DNA of 64,000 nucleotides from Golubevia sp. BC0850 (Eukaryota > Basidiomycota > Exobasidiomycetes > Golubeviales > Golubeviaceae), in assembly GCA_012976225.1 (NCBI GenBank), contig JAAVVG010000004.1, forward strand, positions 930,001 through 994,000, in the 5' to 3' direction. Below, in pieces: positions 43,069 to 55,040 of this stretch. Made by a program: the position numbers and the translations under genes. The notes below the pieces were generated by a model. The model did no database searches, had not been told where the DNA came from, and worked only from the letters and a program-made list of their open reading frames with translations. Position 1 is the stretch's first letter. Each line of letters begins with the position of its first letter.

Positions 43069-46000
43069 ATGATCTCGAGCAGATTCCTCTCCTCCTCAAT
43101 CTCAATTCTACTATCAACCTTAATTCTTCTACTTCTATCCATTTCAATCACAGCCATTCCCACCTCTTCGCCTTCAGCGCCTTTAATCAATCTCACTACG
43201 ACTTCCTTCCCAACTGAAGTTCTAACCTCTAAGAACTCTTGGCTCGTGGAATTCTATTCTCCATATTGTCCTCACTGCAAAGCTTTCGCTCCAACTTGGG
43301 CGAACTTGAATCAAGACAAGCAGTATCAGCATACTGATTATGAAGAAGGGGCTAAGTTCAAATTGGGAAGAGTCGACTGTGCTGCCTATGGAGATCTTTG
43401 TGTCGAGCAGGGAGTGGAACGTTACCCTACTTTGAAACTGTGAGTATAGATAGGAAGAAGATCAGAGTAGGAATTTTGAATGTGTTTCGTTGGCAGGAAT
43501 TGGAAGAGAGCAGAGAAAGGAGTCAGGGAGAGTCCATCTCCCCTATCTCCTCTGCTGCGACCTCATAGGTTTTCCGAGCTTGATAAGGCCTGTCAGAAGT
43601 TCGAAGATTAAACAGAGGATCAAATTCACTTATTTCGAGGGTGGTATCGTTGTTAAAAAGCTCAGGATAGACCGAAGGAAAGATGTACTTCTGAAGGCAA
43701 TCTGCTATTTCCCCCATACTTTCTTCTTCTCAAGTACTTCCATATATTGACTTCAGCTTTCTTCTTAACTTTACCAACCTTCCTTTAACTTCTTTCGATC
43801 CACAGATACCGAGACGGAATCCAACAGCCCAAAGAATTCAGAGTGAGTATTCCTCTTCTCGACTATCTCTTCTCGAATCCCTTGCGCTGTCACTCTCACT
43901 TTTCTCCCAACCTAACTAAGCAACGTTCTTGAACCTTGTCTGACTCAAACTCTTCTTTCATCATGGCGCCTCACAGGATGGAAAAGGAGAAAGAGATTAC
44001 CTAGGTCTATCAACATACATCGATCACCAAGCTATGGAATTCAGATTAGAAAAAGGACTTTCCACAGATCCTAAACCTCAAACACCTTCAACAGATCCTC
44101 AGACTTCAATCCAATCTTCAGAACAAGTCACAGGTCCAGAACTGCCAAAAATCCAAGTAGGAGAGCCAGAGAAACCAGCTTCAGCTTCGGATTTCTCAAA
44201 AGATACAGAAGTGAAAGAAGCTTTGGAAGCTGCCGAGAAGATTAAAGTTGGATTAGAGAAGTCAGAAGCCAAAGAATCTCCTTCAAAAGTGTCTCAAACG
44301 CCTGAAAAGGCAATTGAAGCTGAGAAGGAAAGATCTTCGAATGTGAAATTGAATTTGCCAAACCCTAAGGGAGAAGTTCTCAAATTCGGTCAAGAACCAA
44401 TAGCTACTATTGAAAGCTTTAGAGAGTTTTTGAAAAAGGATAGTCCGTTGGCTAATGGAGGGGCTGTTTTTGTTAAATGTGAGTTCTCATACCCATTCAA
44501 AACAAAACCTCAAGATGCTGGGATTTTTTCGTTGAAGCTTCTGGATCTTTGGATCTGATCACGACACTTTCACGTCTCTTCTTCGACAGTCTTCGCTCCC
44601 TGGTGTCCACATTGCAAGAACATGGCCAAAGCTTACAGTGATCTAGCGGGAACTTTCAAAGATAGAATCAATGTGTTGGAAGTAGACTGTGAAGCGAATC
44701 AGAAGGTTTGTATGGAATTTGAAGTGAAGAGTTTCCCTACTTTGAAAATGTGAGTCTGCTGAACAGAATTGTGATTTTCTCTGCTCTCTTTCATGAGCAT
44801 CTCGTAGCAAGCTTTTGTCGTCGAAATCCGGTTCTTGAGTCTGAAATGGGTTGGACTTCACTTCGAACATTTTCGCTTCGACAGGTTCAATCAAGGAATC
44901 AAATCCGAGTTCAGAGGTGCAAGAGATTTCAATTCTATGAATGTTTGGGCCACGAAAGCGGGTGCTGATTCAGGTCTCAAGATCCTCAAGGACGATGAAG
45001 AATTGATCAAGGCTAATCAGAGGGAAGAAGTCGTCTTTTTATGGTTGCATGAAGGGGAGGGAGAGAAGGTGGGCGAAAACTTGCAACAGGTGAGTGATCT
45101 CGCTTGCCAATTCTAACTCGAAGAAATAGTTGAGAGGTTGGTGCACTGTGAAAGGGTAACATGATTAGACTTCTGACAAATGTATCTTCTGCTCTAACCT
45201 CACATCGTTCAGAGAGCGGTCGAAGAAGCCTCAAAAGCACTTCTTACGACCCCCTTCCACATTTACAGAAGCAATTCACCTAAATTGTTAGCTCAGTACT
45301 CAAGTTACCTACCTCCTCTTGCTTCTCTCAAAAGTTCAAGATCAGTACTGCTAGTCTTCAAAGATCATTTCTTGAACTCTCCGATTTCGTTCTTCCAAGC
45401 ACCTTCTCATCATCCTTCTTCGATGCTCTCTCCTACATACCTCAACCTAACTTCAACTCTAACGACCTTCGTTCATCAGAATCGCTATCCATTGATTGCA
45501 GAGATCTCGGGTACGAACTTCAATGACGTGGTTTTCAATTCGGCGGATGCCATGATCGGATTGTTAAGTCTGTCGGAGATTTACCATGATGGTCAGACTA
45601 CTAGTACTGGGATTGGAAAGAAGATCAGAGAGATCGAATTGGAGGAATATAGGAACTTGGCTAGAAGTTGGAGAGATTTGAATGGGAAAGATAGTGTTAA
45701 AATGATTGGAGGAGAAGAGAGGAGGATCATCTGGGCTTACATTGATGCGGATCGATGGGCTAGTGCTTTGAAAAGCTGTGAGTATGATGGGCGTTTCGAG
45801 GGAGCAGGTGGACAGGTCGTCGGAGAAGGAGGATTTGCTTTCCTTCGATTTCAGTAGTCACTGATTCATTTCATTTTTCCTTTTCCGTCTCTTTTCTTCG
45901 TTCCTCTATTCTCGATCTCAGACTACTCACTAACTCCTGAACAATACCCCTCAATTCTCCTAATTGACGGAAAGAAGATGAAATACTTCCCAATCCCATC

Positions 46001-46382
46001 CACTTCTTCCTACCTCTCGACTTTAACTTCAACTCTAAAGCTCGCAGAAGCAGCTGAATCAACATCTTCAATTCCATCTGGAAAATGGTTGGACCCCACT
46101 CAAATCTTCTCTCATCTGGAAAAGATCTTCAATGGAGAGATCGCTGGGAAAAGTTCAAGAAGTTTCCTTGATTTGAGTTTTAGAGGAGCTAGTCTTGGAG
46201 TTGACAGGATCGTAGTCTCTGTTTCTAGGCATCCTATCATGTCCTTTGCTTTCCTGGCTCTAGTGATCGCTGCTTTTGTTGCGTATCTCAGGAAGATTGA
46301 AAGTGCTAGACGGAAAAGAGATCCATGGGGAAGAGGTGGTAGAAGTACGCCTCCTTTGACTGGGTCCACAAAATTCGATTAG
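43069..46382 (+). CDS. Membrane-anchored protein disulfide isomerase, two thioredoxin domains
   Basis: Seven exons: 43069-43439, 43806-43842, 43977-44478, 44590-44749, 44885-45089, 45213-45777, 45922-46382; 766 residues. Signal peptide (SISILLSTLILLLLSISITA), first thioredoxin domain with active site YCPHCKAF, a Glu/Lys/Pro-rich linker of about 130 residues, second domain with FAPWCPHCKNM (joined across intron 3), two further thioredoxin-fold-like segments without CxxC, then one membrane span (SFAFLALVIAAFVAYL) and a short basic cytosolic tail. The plan resembles TMX/Eps1-type ER oxidoreductases that form or isomerise disulfides, and Eps1 also acts in ER quality control. No HDEL signal; the anchor would keep it in the ER. 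It diverges from RPB3 over 258 bp. Confidence 0.92.
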
Positions 46383-47011
46383 AAATCTTTTGAAAATCCT
46401 TTTCTTCTTTGCTTGCCTTGTGTTGTAAACTGTATATAATCTGACGAAGGACAATTCACTCAACACAAGTTTAAGAACCTCGAACGTCAGGCAGGCCGCT
46501 CTTAACCCCCCCCCCCCCCAGCCTTCTTTCTTCTTCTTTTAATAACTAACATTGTCGAAAGTAGAGACAGTACAGCATCACTAATCAATCCACCACGCCT
46601 ATGCCTATGTTCTTCAGAGGAAGAGAGTTACTTGAGGTTTCTGAGACTCTTCGTGCTGAGTGGCAAAACGTCGTCGTCGCTTCCGTCTATGGCGTCATGA
46701 CCTCTCACCTAATCTTTCTCGCAATTGCAAACCCCTCAACGTGCAGCCTTTCAACATTTCAACCCATCAATCAAAATAGCGTTATCTCCACTCACAATGA
46801 TGAGAACGAGCGGGGTGCTTTAAAAGACAAGACCTTCTTGGACAGGAAGACGGGGTTTCCTACTTCTCCTTCTTCCTCGACTCTCCCATTCAAAACACTC
46901 CGTTCACTTCCTTTTCCGTTCTTCTTCTCGCCCTTCTCGTTCTTTTTTGGATCCGAACCGTATAGCCGAAAGAACAACTTTGAAAGCGCTACACTTCGAA
47001 TCGCAAACAAG
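46383..47011. other. PDI 3' flank and DUR3 upstream region
   Basis: Contains a 14-base C run at 46506-46519. A 159-codon frame at 46601-47080 overlaps the first DUR3 exon in another frame and has no domain; rejected as a gene. Confidence 0.5.
46506..46519 (+). repeat. C14 homopolymer
   Basis: The longest homopolymer in the window, about 125 bp after the PDI stop codon. Confidence 0.9.
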
Positions 47012-49984
47012 ATGGCAGATGACACTCTCGCACCCCCGCTCTCTCAAGGTGTGGGGTATGGACTAATCGTTGGAGCGTAAGTTCTTCTAATCCATTTTCT
47101 GAACTTAAGACCTTCAGAAAAGAAAGAGAAGGCATGAACGAGTTATCTCGAAGATTCAAGTATTCTCGACTGACGCCTGACGAAATTCCCGCTCTCTCCC
47201 GGCTCTCTCCTCCCCGCTCTCTCGGTGCGCATCCAATCAGTGGTTTTGGTTTCGCATTCGTGAGTAAGGCTACAATGCTTTGAAATCCGTTCGAACTTAA
47301 AAGTTCCCTTTCAAAACGGCGTTTTCCTGTGATTTTGGAAACTCAAAAGCTGACTTCGCGACTTTCCCTTTCAACCTCAAGTTTATGATCTACTGTACCT
47401 ACCTGCTAAAGAAGTTCAACAACGAAGACAACCGACACTTTGAGACTTTTGCCACTGCTGGCAGGAAAATTGGAACTGGACTAACGGCAACAGCTGTGAG
47501 TTGCAAGCAAGATGACTAGCCATCGATTCAGACGCGAAGTGCTGAACACTACTCTCCATCTTCCGCGCCCTCTTACGCAGGTTATTGCGAGTTGGTCATG
47601 GCCGACAGCCGTTCTGAGTAGTTCGGTCGTTACTTGGAATTATGGAATCGGAGGAGCTTTCTGGTTTGCCTCTGGCTGTCTCGTTCAGATCTCGTTCTTC
47701 GCGGTTCTGGCGATTCAGAGCAAGTTGAAGACGCCGTGAGTAAGATGAGAGTTCCAATCCTGTTTTGAAGATCGTACTCGAATTTTTGAAACATTCTTTC
47801 TTTCCTTCTTTCTTTCTCCCTAAAGGCACGCTCACACCATCTTGGAGGTCGTCAGGGCGAGATACGGGACTGTAGCCCACATTCTCTACTCCTTCCTCTG
47901 TCTAGCCACGAACTTGATCGCTTCTATTAACATGCTGCTCGGAGCTGGAGCAGCCATGTCAGCTTTAACAGGTATCAACGTCATCGCTGCCACCTTCTTG
48001 TTCCCTCTCTCGGTCGCTCTCTACACCGCTTCAGGTGGTCTCAAGGTGAGTTGATGAGGCTACTCGATAGCAGATGGAGGAGTTGCTTCTAAGAGATGGA
48101 TCAAAGCCCATTCAAGAAGGAAAACTTACCCTCTGTTTCTATATCTTCTCCAATCAGGCTACCCTCGTCACGGATTTCATCAGAACTTCAATTCTTCTAC
48201 TCCTGGCAGTCTTCCTATGCATCAAGACCGTTCTCTACACAGATTTGAACGGATTGTCCGGATTCTACGATCTTATCATCAAGGCTGAAGAAAATCTACC
48301 CCCTGGCTCGTACATTCGAGACAACTACTCCAACTCGTACCTCACCATGGCATCTCCAGGTGCTCTACAGTTTGGAGTTCTGCACACTCTGGGAAATCTA
48401 GGTGAGTTTCCGTTGTAATGGCTAGAAAACAACGAGCAAGTACGCGGACTATTGAACTGACCTCTCACTTCCAACTTTCGGTTTCACAGGACTTGTCATC
48501 ATGGACAGTAGTTATTGGCAGAAGGCTTACTCTGCAGACATTTCTGGTGAGTATAGAGGACACCTCTTCGACTTCGAACAAGTCGAGCAGAGAATTGCAA
48601 ATCAAGGGAGAGTTTGTCGCGAAACTGTCGACTGACGCTCTGCCCCTTCGTCACCTCTGTGTTCCTTTCTCTCCAGCCGCTGTTCCAGGATACATCTTGG
48701 GTTCAGTCTTGTACTTCGGAATTCCATTCTCGCTTGGAACAGTCCTTGGTCTAGGTGGTGTCGCTCTGCAGAACTCTCCTTCCTTCCCAACCTTCGGAAG
48801 GATGCTATCCTCTGCAGAGCTGAATGCAGGTCTCGTTTTACCTTACACTGCTCAAGCAGTCGCAGGTAAAGGTGGAGCAGCTGCAGCAGCTCTTATCGTT
48901 TTCCTCACCTGCACTTCGACCATCAGTGCTCAACTCGTGGCCGTCTCTTCCATCTTGTCTATGGACGTCTACCGAACCTACCTCTACAAGAAGGCGACCG
49001 ACAGTCAAACTATCAATATCTCAAGATGGTCCTGTCTCGGATTCGCAATCGTCGCTAGTGGGTTCTCTGTCCTCTTCTACGAAGTTGGTCTCTCGTTGAC
49101 TTGGACGCTGTACTTCCTAGGAATCATCACTGTGAGTCTTCGAGAGATACGAGCGCCCGAAAAACATCTGGTTTCTGACTTCGATTTTTTTTGCTGCCCT
49201 TCATCCACTCAGTGTCCTGGAATGGTCACTCTGCCTCTAACAGTTCTATGGAGTCGACAAACCAAGCTTGCCGCCATCATCTCTCCTATCGCAGGAATCA
49301 CCGCTGGAATCATCGTCTGGTTGATCACTGCCGCTCACTATGCTCCAGGAGGAGTTCTGAACGTTACTACCACCGGAGAACTACTTCCATGTCTCTGGGG
49401 AACCATCGCTGCCACCATGGTCCCCATCGTTCTAGCTCCTGCTATCTCGTTGATCTGGCCAACCGAGCGATTTGACTGGGCCAGGTTCAACGACATCAAG
49501 TTGGTCTCCTCAGACGACTCTTCCTCGGTCAACACGGAGAAAGTCCCCAAATCAGAAAATGAAATCATCACTCCAGATCAAGAGAAATACATGAGATCGA
49601 GATCTTGGGTCGCTGCCTGGGTCAGCATCTTCCTTTTCATCGCTGTCTGGATCGTTTGGCCTTGTAAGTTCTGTTTCTTCGTTTTCTGAAACCCTCTCAG
49701 ATCAGCTACTTACCGTTTCCTCTCTCCTTCTCTGTTCCTCAGTCGGCATGTATGGAGCAGACTACGTCTTCAGCTCTAAGTTCTTCGCTGGTTGGATCGT
49801 CGTCTCCATCATTTGGGTCTTTGTCGCTCTCCTGGTCGTCTTCTTCTTGCCTCTCTACGAAGGTAAAGATCTGTTGGTGACGCTAGGAAGAGGAGTTCTA
49901 GGTCTAACCCCTGCTCACCCAAAAGTCGGTCAAATTGCAGAGAAATTGCCAGAAACTCCGACCAGTTCAAACTCTCCAAAGTGA
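47012..49984 (+). CDS. DUR3: Urea/polyamine:cation symporter, Dur3 type (SSS family)
   Basis: Ten exons: 47012-47076, 47241-47259, 47382-47495, 47581-47735, 47826-48045, 48158-48401, 48490-48546, 48677-49131, 49213-49663, 49743-49984; 673 residues. Sodium:solute symporter marks specific to Dur3: GYGLIVGAGFGFAFFMIYCT, DNRHFETFATAGRKIGTGL, VIASWSWPTAVLSSSVV, PHAHTILEVVRARYG, ALYTASGGLKATLVTDFI, DSSYWQKAYSADISAAVPGY, AGKGGAAAAALIVFL, SMDVYRTY and CPGMVTLPLTVLW. It takes up urea (and polyamines in yeast) at the plasma membrane and is usually repressed by ammonium. The 19-nt second exon is supported because it restores phase and the GFGFAF span. GATA sites were not sought in detail. Confidence 0.96.
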
Positions 49985-51084
49985 AGCTCCTAGATTGAGC
50001 GGCAATGAAAAGGTGGAAGGGTCGAGTTAAATGGGTCAAAAAAGAAAAGTTGGTCTCCAACAACATAGACTCGAATCTGTATTATACTTCCCCTAATTTA
50101 TACAATAGCATTTATTTCGTCGTCTCCTTATCTTGAGAGAGAAAGTCTGCGTCCGAAGTGATAGAGCTCAAAGGAGGGCAATTGAAGTGGGAGGCAGGCA
50201 TTCAGACGTTCAGTGACAAAGCAAACTCTTCCATGCTCCCTGTTGAACTACCCAATTTCTGCAACTTCCCTCTGCCATCTCGAAAATCCCAGAGGTATAT
50301 AGATGAGCTCGATGAGCAAAGCGCAACGGCTGGGTGACTGGAAAGATCCCACACTCTGGCAGCTGGCAGGTGCCCAGGCACCCAACTCCCTACCTCCTCC
50401 TCTCTCATGAATGAGATTTAGGTTATTATCCCAAAAATATTGCCTTCAATCTCAACAGTATCGATCGAGGAGGATTCGCATAAGTGGGTCGTCTAACAAG
50501 CGGCACGCTGTTTGCTTTTTCACACCTCCTTCACAACCTCTTCTCCCATCCCATCGAATTCTTGCGTTCCACACACTCATCAAGATAAATCAAAGTTGGT
50601 ATCCATGAACGTCAAATTTCGAACCCTGATTTGGGCTACTGGTACAAAATGAATGAGGAAGCTTCGTTCAGAACGGGAGAGGTGGAAAGGTTGGCAGAAG
50701 GGAACGGAAGAAATTTTCAAGTAGGGAATGGAAGACCACAGATGAGTACAACTCCCAAGCGCTGTCCCCGAAAGGATGAGGTCAACTTTGGATTGCTACT
50801 CTGATGAATTTTGGTCGACTTTTGAAAGAAGATTTGTACAGATGGTCGAATCGTAGTGGTGGTCCAGTAGAGCAAACTTGTCTAGGAGGGAAACTTACAA
50901 TTCTTCTCTTCTTCCTTCCTTCCCTCCCCTCTGATTCAATCGGAATCAATCCTATACCTCCATTAAACTTATTCTTCATCATCTCATCAACCTCAAACCC
51001 TAAAATTTCCGAACCTCAACTCGACCTCCAACTCAACTTTCTTCCTCTTCCTCTTCTCATCTATCCTCAAACTTCAATTCTTAG
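49985..51084. other. Intergenic, DUR3 3' flank to eL34 promoter
   Basis: About 1.1 kb. No gene recognised. The end should be the eL34 promoter and 5' UTR, pyrimidine-rich just before the ATG, with a telomere-repeat-like box listed separately. Confidence 0.5.
50995..51005 (+). promoter_or_regulatory. AAACCCTAAAA box upstream of eL34
   Basis: AACCCTAA-type telomere-repeat-like box about 80-90 bp before the eL34 ATG. In several fungi and plants such boxes recruit Tbf1- or Teb-like factors at ribosomal protein genes. A single copy here; function inferred. Confidence 0.3.
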
Positions 51085-51971
51085 ATGGCTGAACGTGTCA
51101 CTCTCCGTAAACGTACTCCGTACAACACCAAGTCCAACCGCCGAAGACAGGTGAAGACTCCAGGAGGAAAGCTACGTTACCTTCACTTGAAGAAGCTCCC
51201 AACCTCCCCAAAGTGTGGTGACTGTCACACCGCCCTTCCAGGTATCAAGGCTCTACGCCCACGTGAATACTCTCAAGTCTCAAAGACCAACAAGACTGTT
51301 CAACGTGCTTACGGTGGATCCAGATGTGCTAACTGTGTCAGAACTCGGTAAGTATCGATTTCTAGAGGACTGGGCTTGGGCTTAGTGGTGGTCGAGAGCG
51401 CAAGGAACGGGCTTGAGGAAGAGAATAGTCGAAGTAGGAAACCATCAACTGTTACAAATCATCAAAATTTGGGGAACTTCGAATGGGAGCCGGCATGGGC
51501 CGACCGGAGATTCAAGGTTCACTAGGTGGTGCGGTGTAGATTGGCATCCAAGGATTCTGCTCCTCTATCGGGTACCCTCATTGACCACGTGGGACCATGA
51601 GATCATGGAATATTGACCGGCGGTGTCAAATGGGATCGGGAATCGTGGCCTCGGAGAAAAATGGCTCAGCCGAAGGACTTGGAGAAATGGTGGGATGAAC
51701 CTGACTTCCATTGACGGGACAGGCACCTCGATTCCACCTTACGAATCACTCTGAGATCCAAACCGTCTGAACTAGCAGTTGACGAGCGGAAGAAGTGGCG
51801 GATCTAGATGACGGCAACCAGTCTCGACTTGAACTAACTCTCTTCCCCCCTTTCGCTTTCACCTCCTCTCTCATCTTCCCCAGTGTCATCAGAGCTTTCC
51901 TAGTCGAAGAAGCCAAGATCGTCAAGGCTGTTGTCAACTCTCAAGCCAAAGCCAACAAGGGAAGAGCTTAA
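51085..51971 (+). CDS. RPL34: 60S ribosomal protein eL34
   Basis: Two exons, 51085-51347 and 51884-51971, 116 residues, the usual length. MAERVTLRKRTPYNTKSNRR, zinc-site cysteines in KCGDCHTAL and RCANCVR, KALRPREYSQVSKTNKTVQR, and the end RAFLVEEAKIVKAVV. The intron (536 nt, GTAAGT...CAG) interrupts the codon after CVRT and is much longer than the window's usual 70-150 nt; long first introns are common in fungal ribosomal protein genes. Component of the large cytosolic subunit. Convergent with AOX. Confidence 0.97.
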
Positions 51972-52606
51972 ATCTTGAGGATTTCCTTCAATTGTAACTT
52001 TACCTTCCATTGTCTCTTCAGCTGGTTTTCACATCCTTTCATTCCTTTCTGTCTTTCTTTTCAAACCTCTCTTCTTTTTTGTTGTCAATCATCCCAAGTT
52101 CACATGTTTCAAAAGCCAGCCAACCAACCCAAAAACCAAAAGCTCAAAATAAGATCAGAGAGAGTTAAGAAGCAATGTAACTTTCTCGTTCATCTTTACA
52201 ATCACAACCTCTTTTAATGACACCATGCACATTACTGACCAAATGAAGGAGTTTTCGCTTCGGCTTGATAGAGTGGTGCACGCCTGAATGGAAGGCTGGC
52301 GACGAAGATCAGAATGAGCATTACGGAGACTGAAAAGTGGTGGGATGCTGAAGACTACAAAGTGAAGTAACGGAGCAGATCGGAGACGATTTACAAGAAA
52401 AAAAGGGCATTTGAAAGTAAAAGAAAAAGGAAGCGATAGAGTAGCGAGAATTTGAGAGACTTTTTGCTGTGTGGATGAATTCGAGATTTGTTTTGATTGT
52501 TTGTTGGAATTGTCTTTTGGAATGAGTTGAGAACTTGAGACTTGGGGCTTTTGAACGGGGAAAAGTGTTATCTATGAATCTAGATTCAGCAGATGTGTTG
52601 AACCTA
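51972..52606. other. Convergent 3' flanks of eL34 and AOX
   Basis: T-rich on the eL34 side and A-rich on the AOX side, as expected for 3' UTRs. No gene seen. Confidence 0.6.
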
Positions 52607-54516
52607 CTACTGCTTCTTCTCTTCTTTAACCTCCGACCCCTTCTTCTCTTGTTCGGCCAAGAAAGAAGCTGCCTCTTCTCTTTCGAATCCATACTTCTCT
52701 CCTCTCATCTCTGCAGGAACCTCTCCGTGGACGAAAGGGTTCATGTCACAAGTTTGATCGAGAGATGCGAAAGTGTGGTTGCTGTGGACAAGGGACGGAA
52801 AGTTCACTAAGAGAGGAAAGTTCATAGATCAGGAACTGCTTTGAACTCACATGAATCTATGAGTCGCTTCATCGGCTCTGACAGCTTTGATGACGTCGAG
52901 TAGCTTTGCATCCTTCTCCAACTTCCAGTAGTCGATAGCCATCTCTGGAGCTGGTACGTTTTCCCATTCAGGCAATCTACCATTCTCAACCTCTCTAATG
53001 ACATTAGTGTAGGTGATAACGGCTTCCTCTTCTAAAGCTCCGACAAAGCGGTGCGCGACGCTCGGGCTCAGAAGATAGAAGACGAAAAAGAAATTGAAGA
53101 AGACTCCTTGAGCTCCTAACAGCATTGCTCTCATGAAGATTCCCGGCTTGGCCAACTGTGATATGAAAAAGCAAAGAAGAATAGAGTCGGCAAGGGTTTG
53201 AGGGATTGTAGAGTGTTCAAACATCTTGTGTGCGCGTGGCTCACCTGAAGAAAGGTTAGAAGGTGCATTCTGAAAAGAAGAGTCAAGGTTGTTGATCAGT
53301 TTCTGCTTGGGTCTCTGGAGCTGCAGATCGAAAATGGTGTTACTCACCTCTCATTCTCAGCATCCTTTAAGAGTTCATGAATCCATCCATTGTCCTTACG
53401 AAGCAGTCTTAGAGAGTGCAAGTGGCGACAAACCGCTGCTACCTGGATGCGAGAGTTCAATTTAGATGGAGGGAAGGTGAAGATGGTGGGTCAATAGGGA
53501 AAGGCGGGCATCACGAGTCATCGGTACTCACCATTCCAGGACATCCAGCGATACTCTAGTGGAAGAAAACGAATAGGCGAGAAAGTGTCGATCAGCTTCC
53601 ACTTCGAAAATCTGAAGCTTGATCCAAAAGATGCTACTCACCTCTAGGAAGACGACTCTGATTAACCACTGAGAGATATGAGAAAAATATTCAATCAGGA
53701 TTCAGCACGAGAAAAGCTTTAGGTGAAGATGCATTACTAACTTGCTCGGGTCCGAAGACAATTCCCTTCTTTCTCATTTTTTGAAGTTCCATAGGCGGAG
53801 GAGATTCTCCTCCCTCCTTGTCATCTGGCTTCGGGCAAGAGACGACGTCGTTTGACTTAGGAACAGTTGGAAAGACTTGCTTGTGAGATGGGTAGTGAGT
53901 GACTACATCGAACACGGTGCTAGTGCAGGAGAGCATGAGAGAAAGGGGGGGGGGAGATGAAGGGAAAGAAGGAGGAGAGAGCGATTGAGTGGGTCAGTGA
54001 GTGGCAAAAGTAGTTTGGACTTCTCTGATTTTGCTCTTGAGAAATCTAGAGAGTTTAATCTCACCGCATAAAGGAAACCATAAATCCTAAAAGGAAGGGA
54101 GGAAAAGCAAACAGTGACGTCAGTCAACTTATCGGGGAACTACTGACAGAAAGAACCATGCAGGCTCTCATTCACTCACCTGCAATTTTGTCTCCTTTGG
54201 TCACTGGCTCTCTTTTGACCACTTTGACGTTCTCTAACTCGTCTTTGGTGTAGATAGGATTAAAGAGTAAAGATTCGTCGAGATGTTTTCCTTGAGCTTT
54301 AAGTGCCTTGATCTTTGAAGAGACTGCAGCCGCCTCGGAAGCTTCACTCTTCTTTGGAGAAGAGACAGTTGTTAGATTACTTCTTCCAGAGAAAAACAGA
54401 GTTGAAGCAGAGTGATTGAGTGGAATAGCCGAGGATTGAAGACGAGTGGCAGTGATTAGAGAAGATAGAGCTTGTCTGCTACCTGCTACTCTTGAGATGC
54501 TGAGGGGTTGCATCAT
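52607..54516 (-). CDS. AOX1: Mitochondrial alternative oxidase
   Basis: Nine exons on the minus strand: 54516-54180, 54086-54065, 53919-53742, 53668-53642, 53555-53532, 53442-53348, 53269-53245, 53155-52851, 52781-52607; 395 residues. Four exons are only 22-27 nt, yet every junction keeps phase and rebuilds family motifs. Presequence of basic/Ser type; then FMRTVFDVVTHYP, and the di-iron ligands: Glu in RVVFLESIAGCPGMVA, Glu and His in DAENERMHLLTFLQ, Glu in GALEEEAVITYTN, and Glu and His in RADEATHRFINHTFASL. It oxidises ubiquinol and reduces oxygen to water in the inner mitochondrial membrane, bypassing complexes III and IV. It lies in the same window as SCO1 but is not linked to it. Confidence 0.96.
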
Positions 54517-55040
54517 TATTGGGGAAGTGTTGGAGTTGGGAAAGAGAAGAAGAAGAAGAAGAAGAAGAAGAAGAAGAAAGGGAAACGGTGTCTCCTTATA
54601 TGGAGTCTGACTAGAAAGTAGAAACGTTGTACGGCTGGCTCCGATGCTGTGACTTAGACTTCGGACTGATTCGCCTCCTTCTTTCTTTCTCCCTCAGTAA
54701 TCTCTCCGTTTGGTATTTTTTATCGAAAATTCTTTTGATTGGCCCATCGGAGCATTATCTTGAGAGCTTGAGAGAGAGTACTCTCTCTGCTCCGCTTGAA
54801 AATCGTCCGTCACTGATGAGCAAGAAAGCGCTCCCTTCATAACTTCTTGTACATATAGTAGCCTATATCAATCATCAGAAGAAAAGAAACCGATTCTTTG
54901 GGACTCGCGATGTGAAGCGCGATCTGCTTTGCAACACTGATGACTGAGCCAAAGGGACTACAAAAACTTCTTCACGATTTCTTCTCTCCGCCCCTCCCTC
55001 TCCTTCTCCCTTCTCCCTTCTCCTTTCTCCTCCTTTTCAG
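54517..55040. promoter_or_regulatory. Divergent promoter region, AOX / SET-domain gene
   Basis: 524 bp between divergent start codons. A GAA trinucleotide repeat lies next to the AOX start and a CT-rich tract next to the SET gene start. Confidence 0.5.
54545..54578 (+). repeat. GAA trinucleotide repeat (about 11 units)
   Basis: Uninterrupted GAA units just upstream of the AOX ATG. In the AOX direction it reads TTC and probably lies in the 5' UTR or core promoter. Confidence 0.9.

Noticed and set aside
46601-47080. 159-codon frame before DUR3
   Set aside because: Another frame over the first DUR3 exon; the DUR3 frame restores family motifs after splicing.
48418-49689. DUR3 as one long frame from 48418
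   Set aside because: It reads through introns between 48402 and 48676; spliced exons give the family sequence without extra residues.
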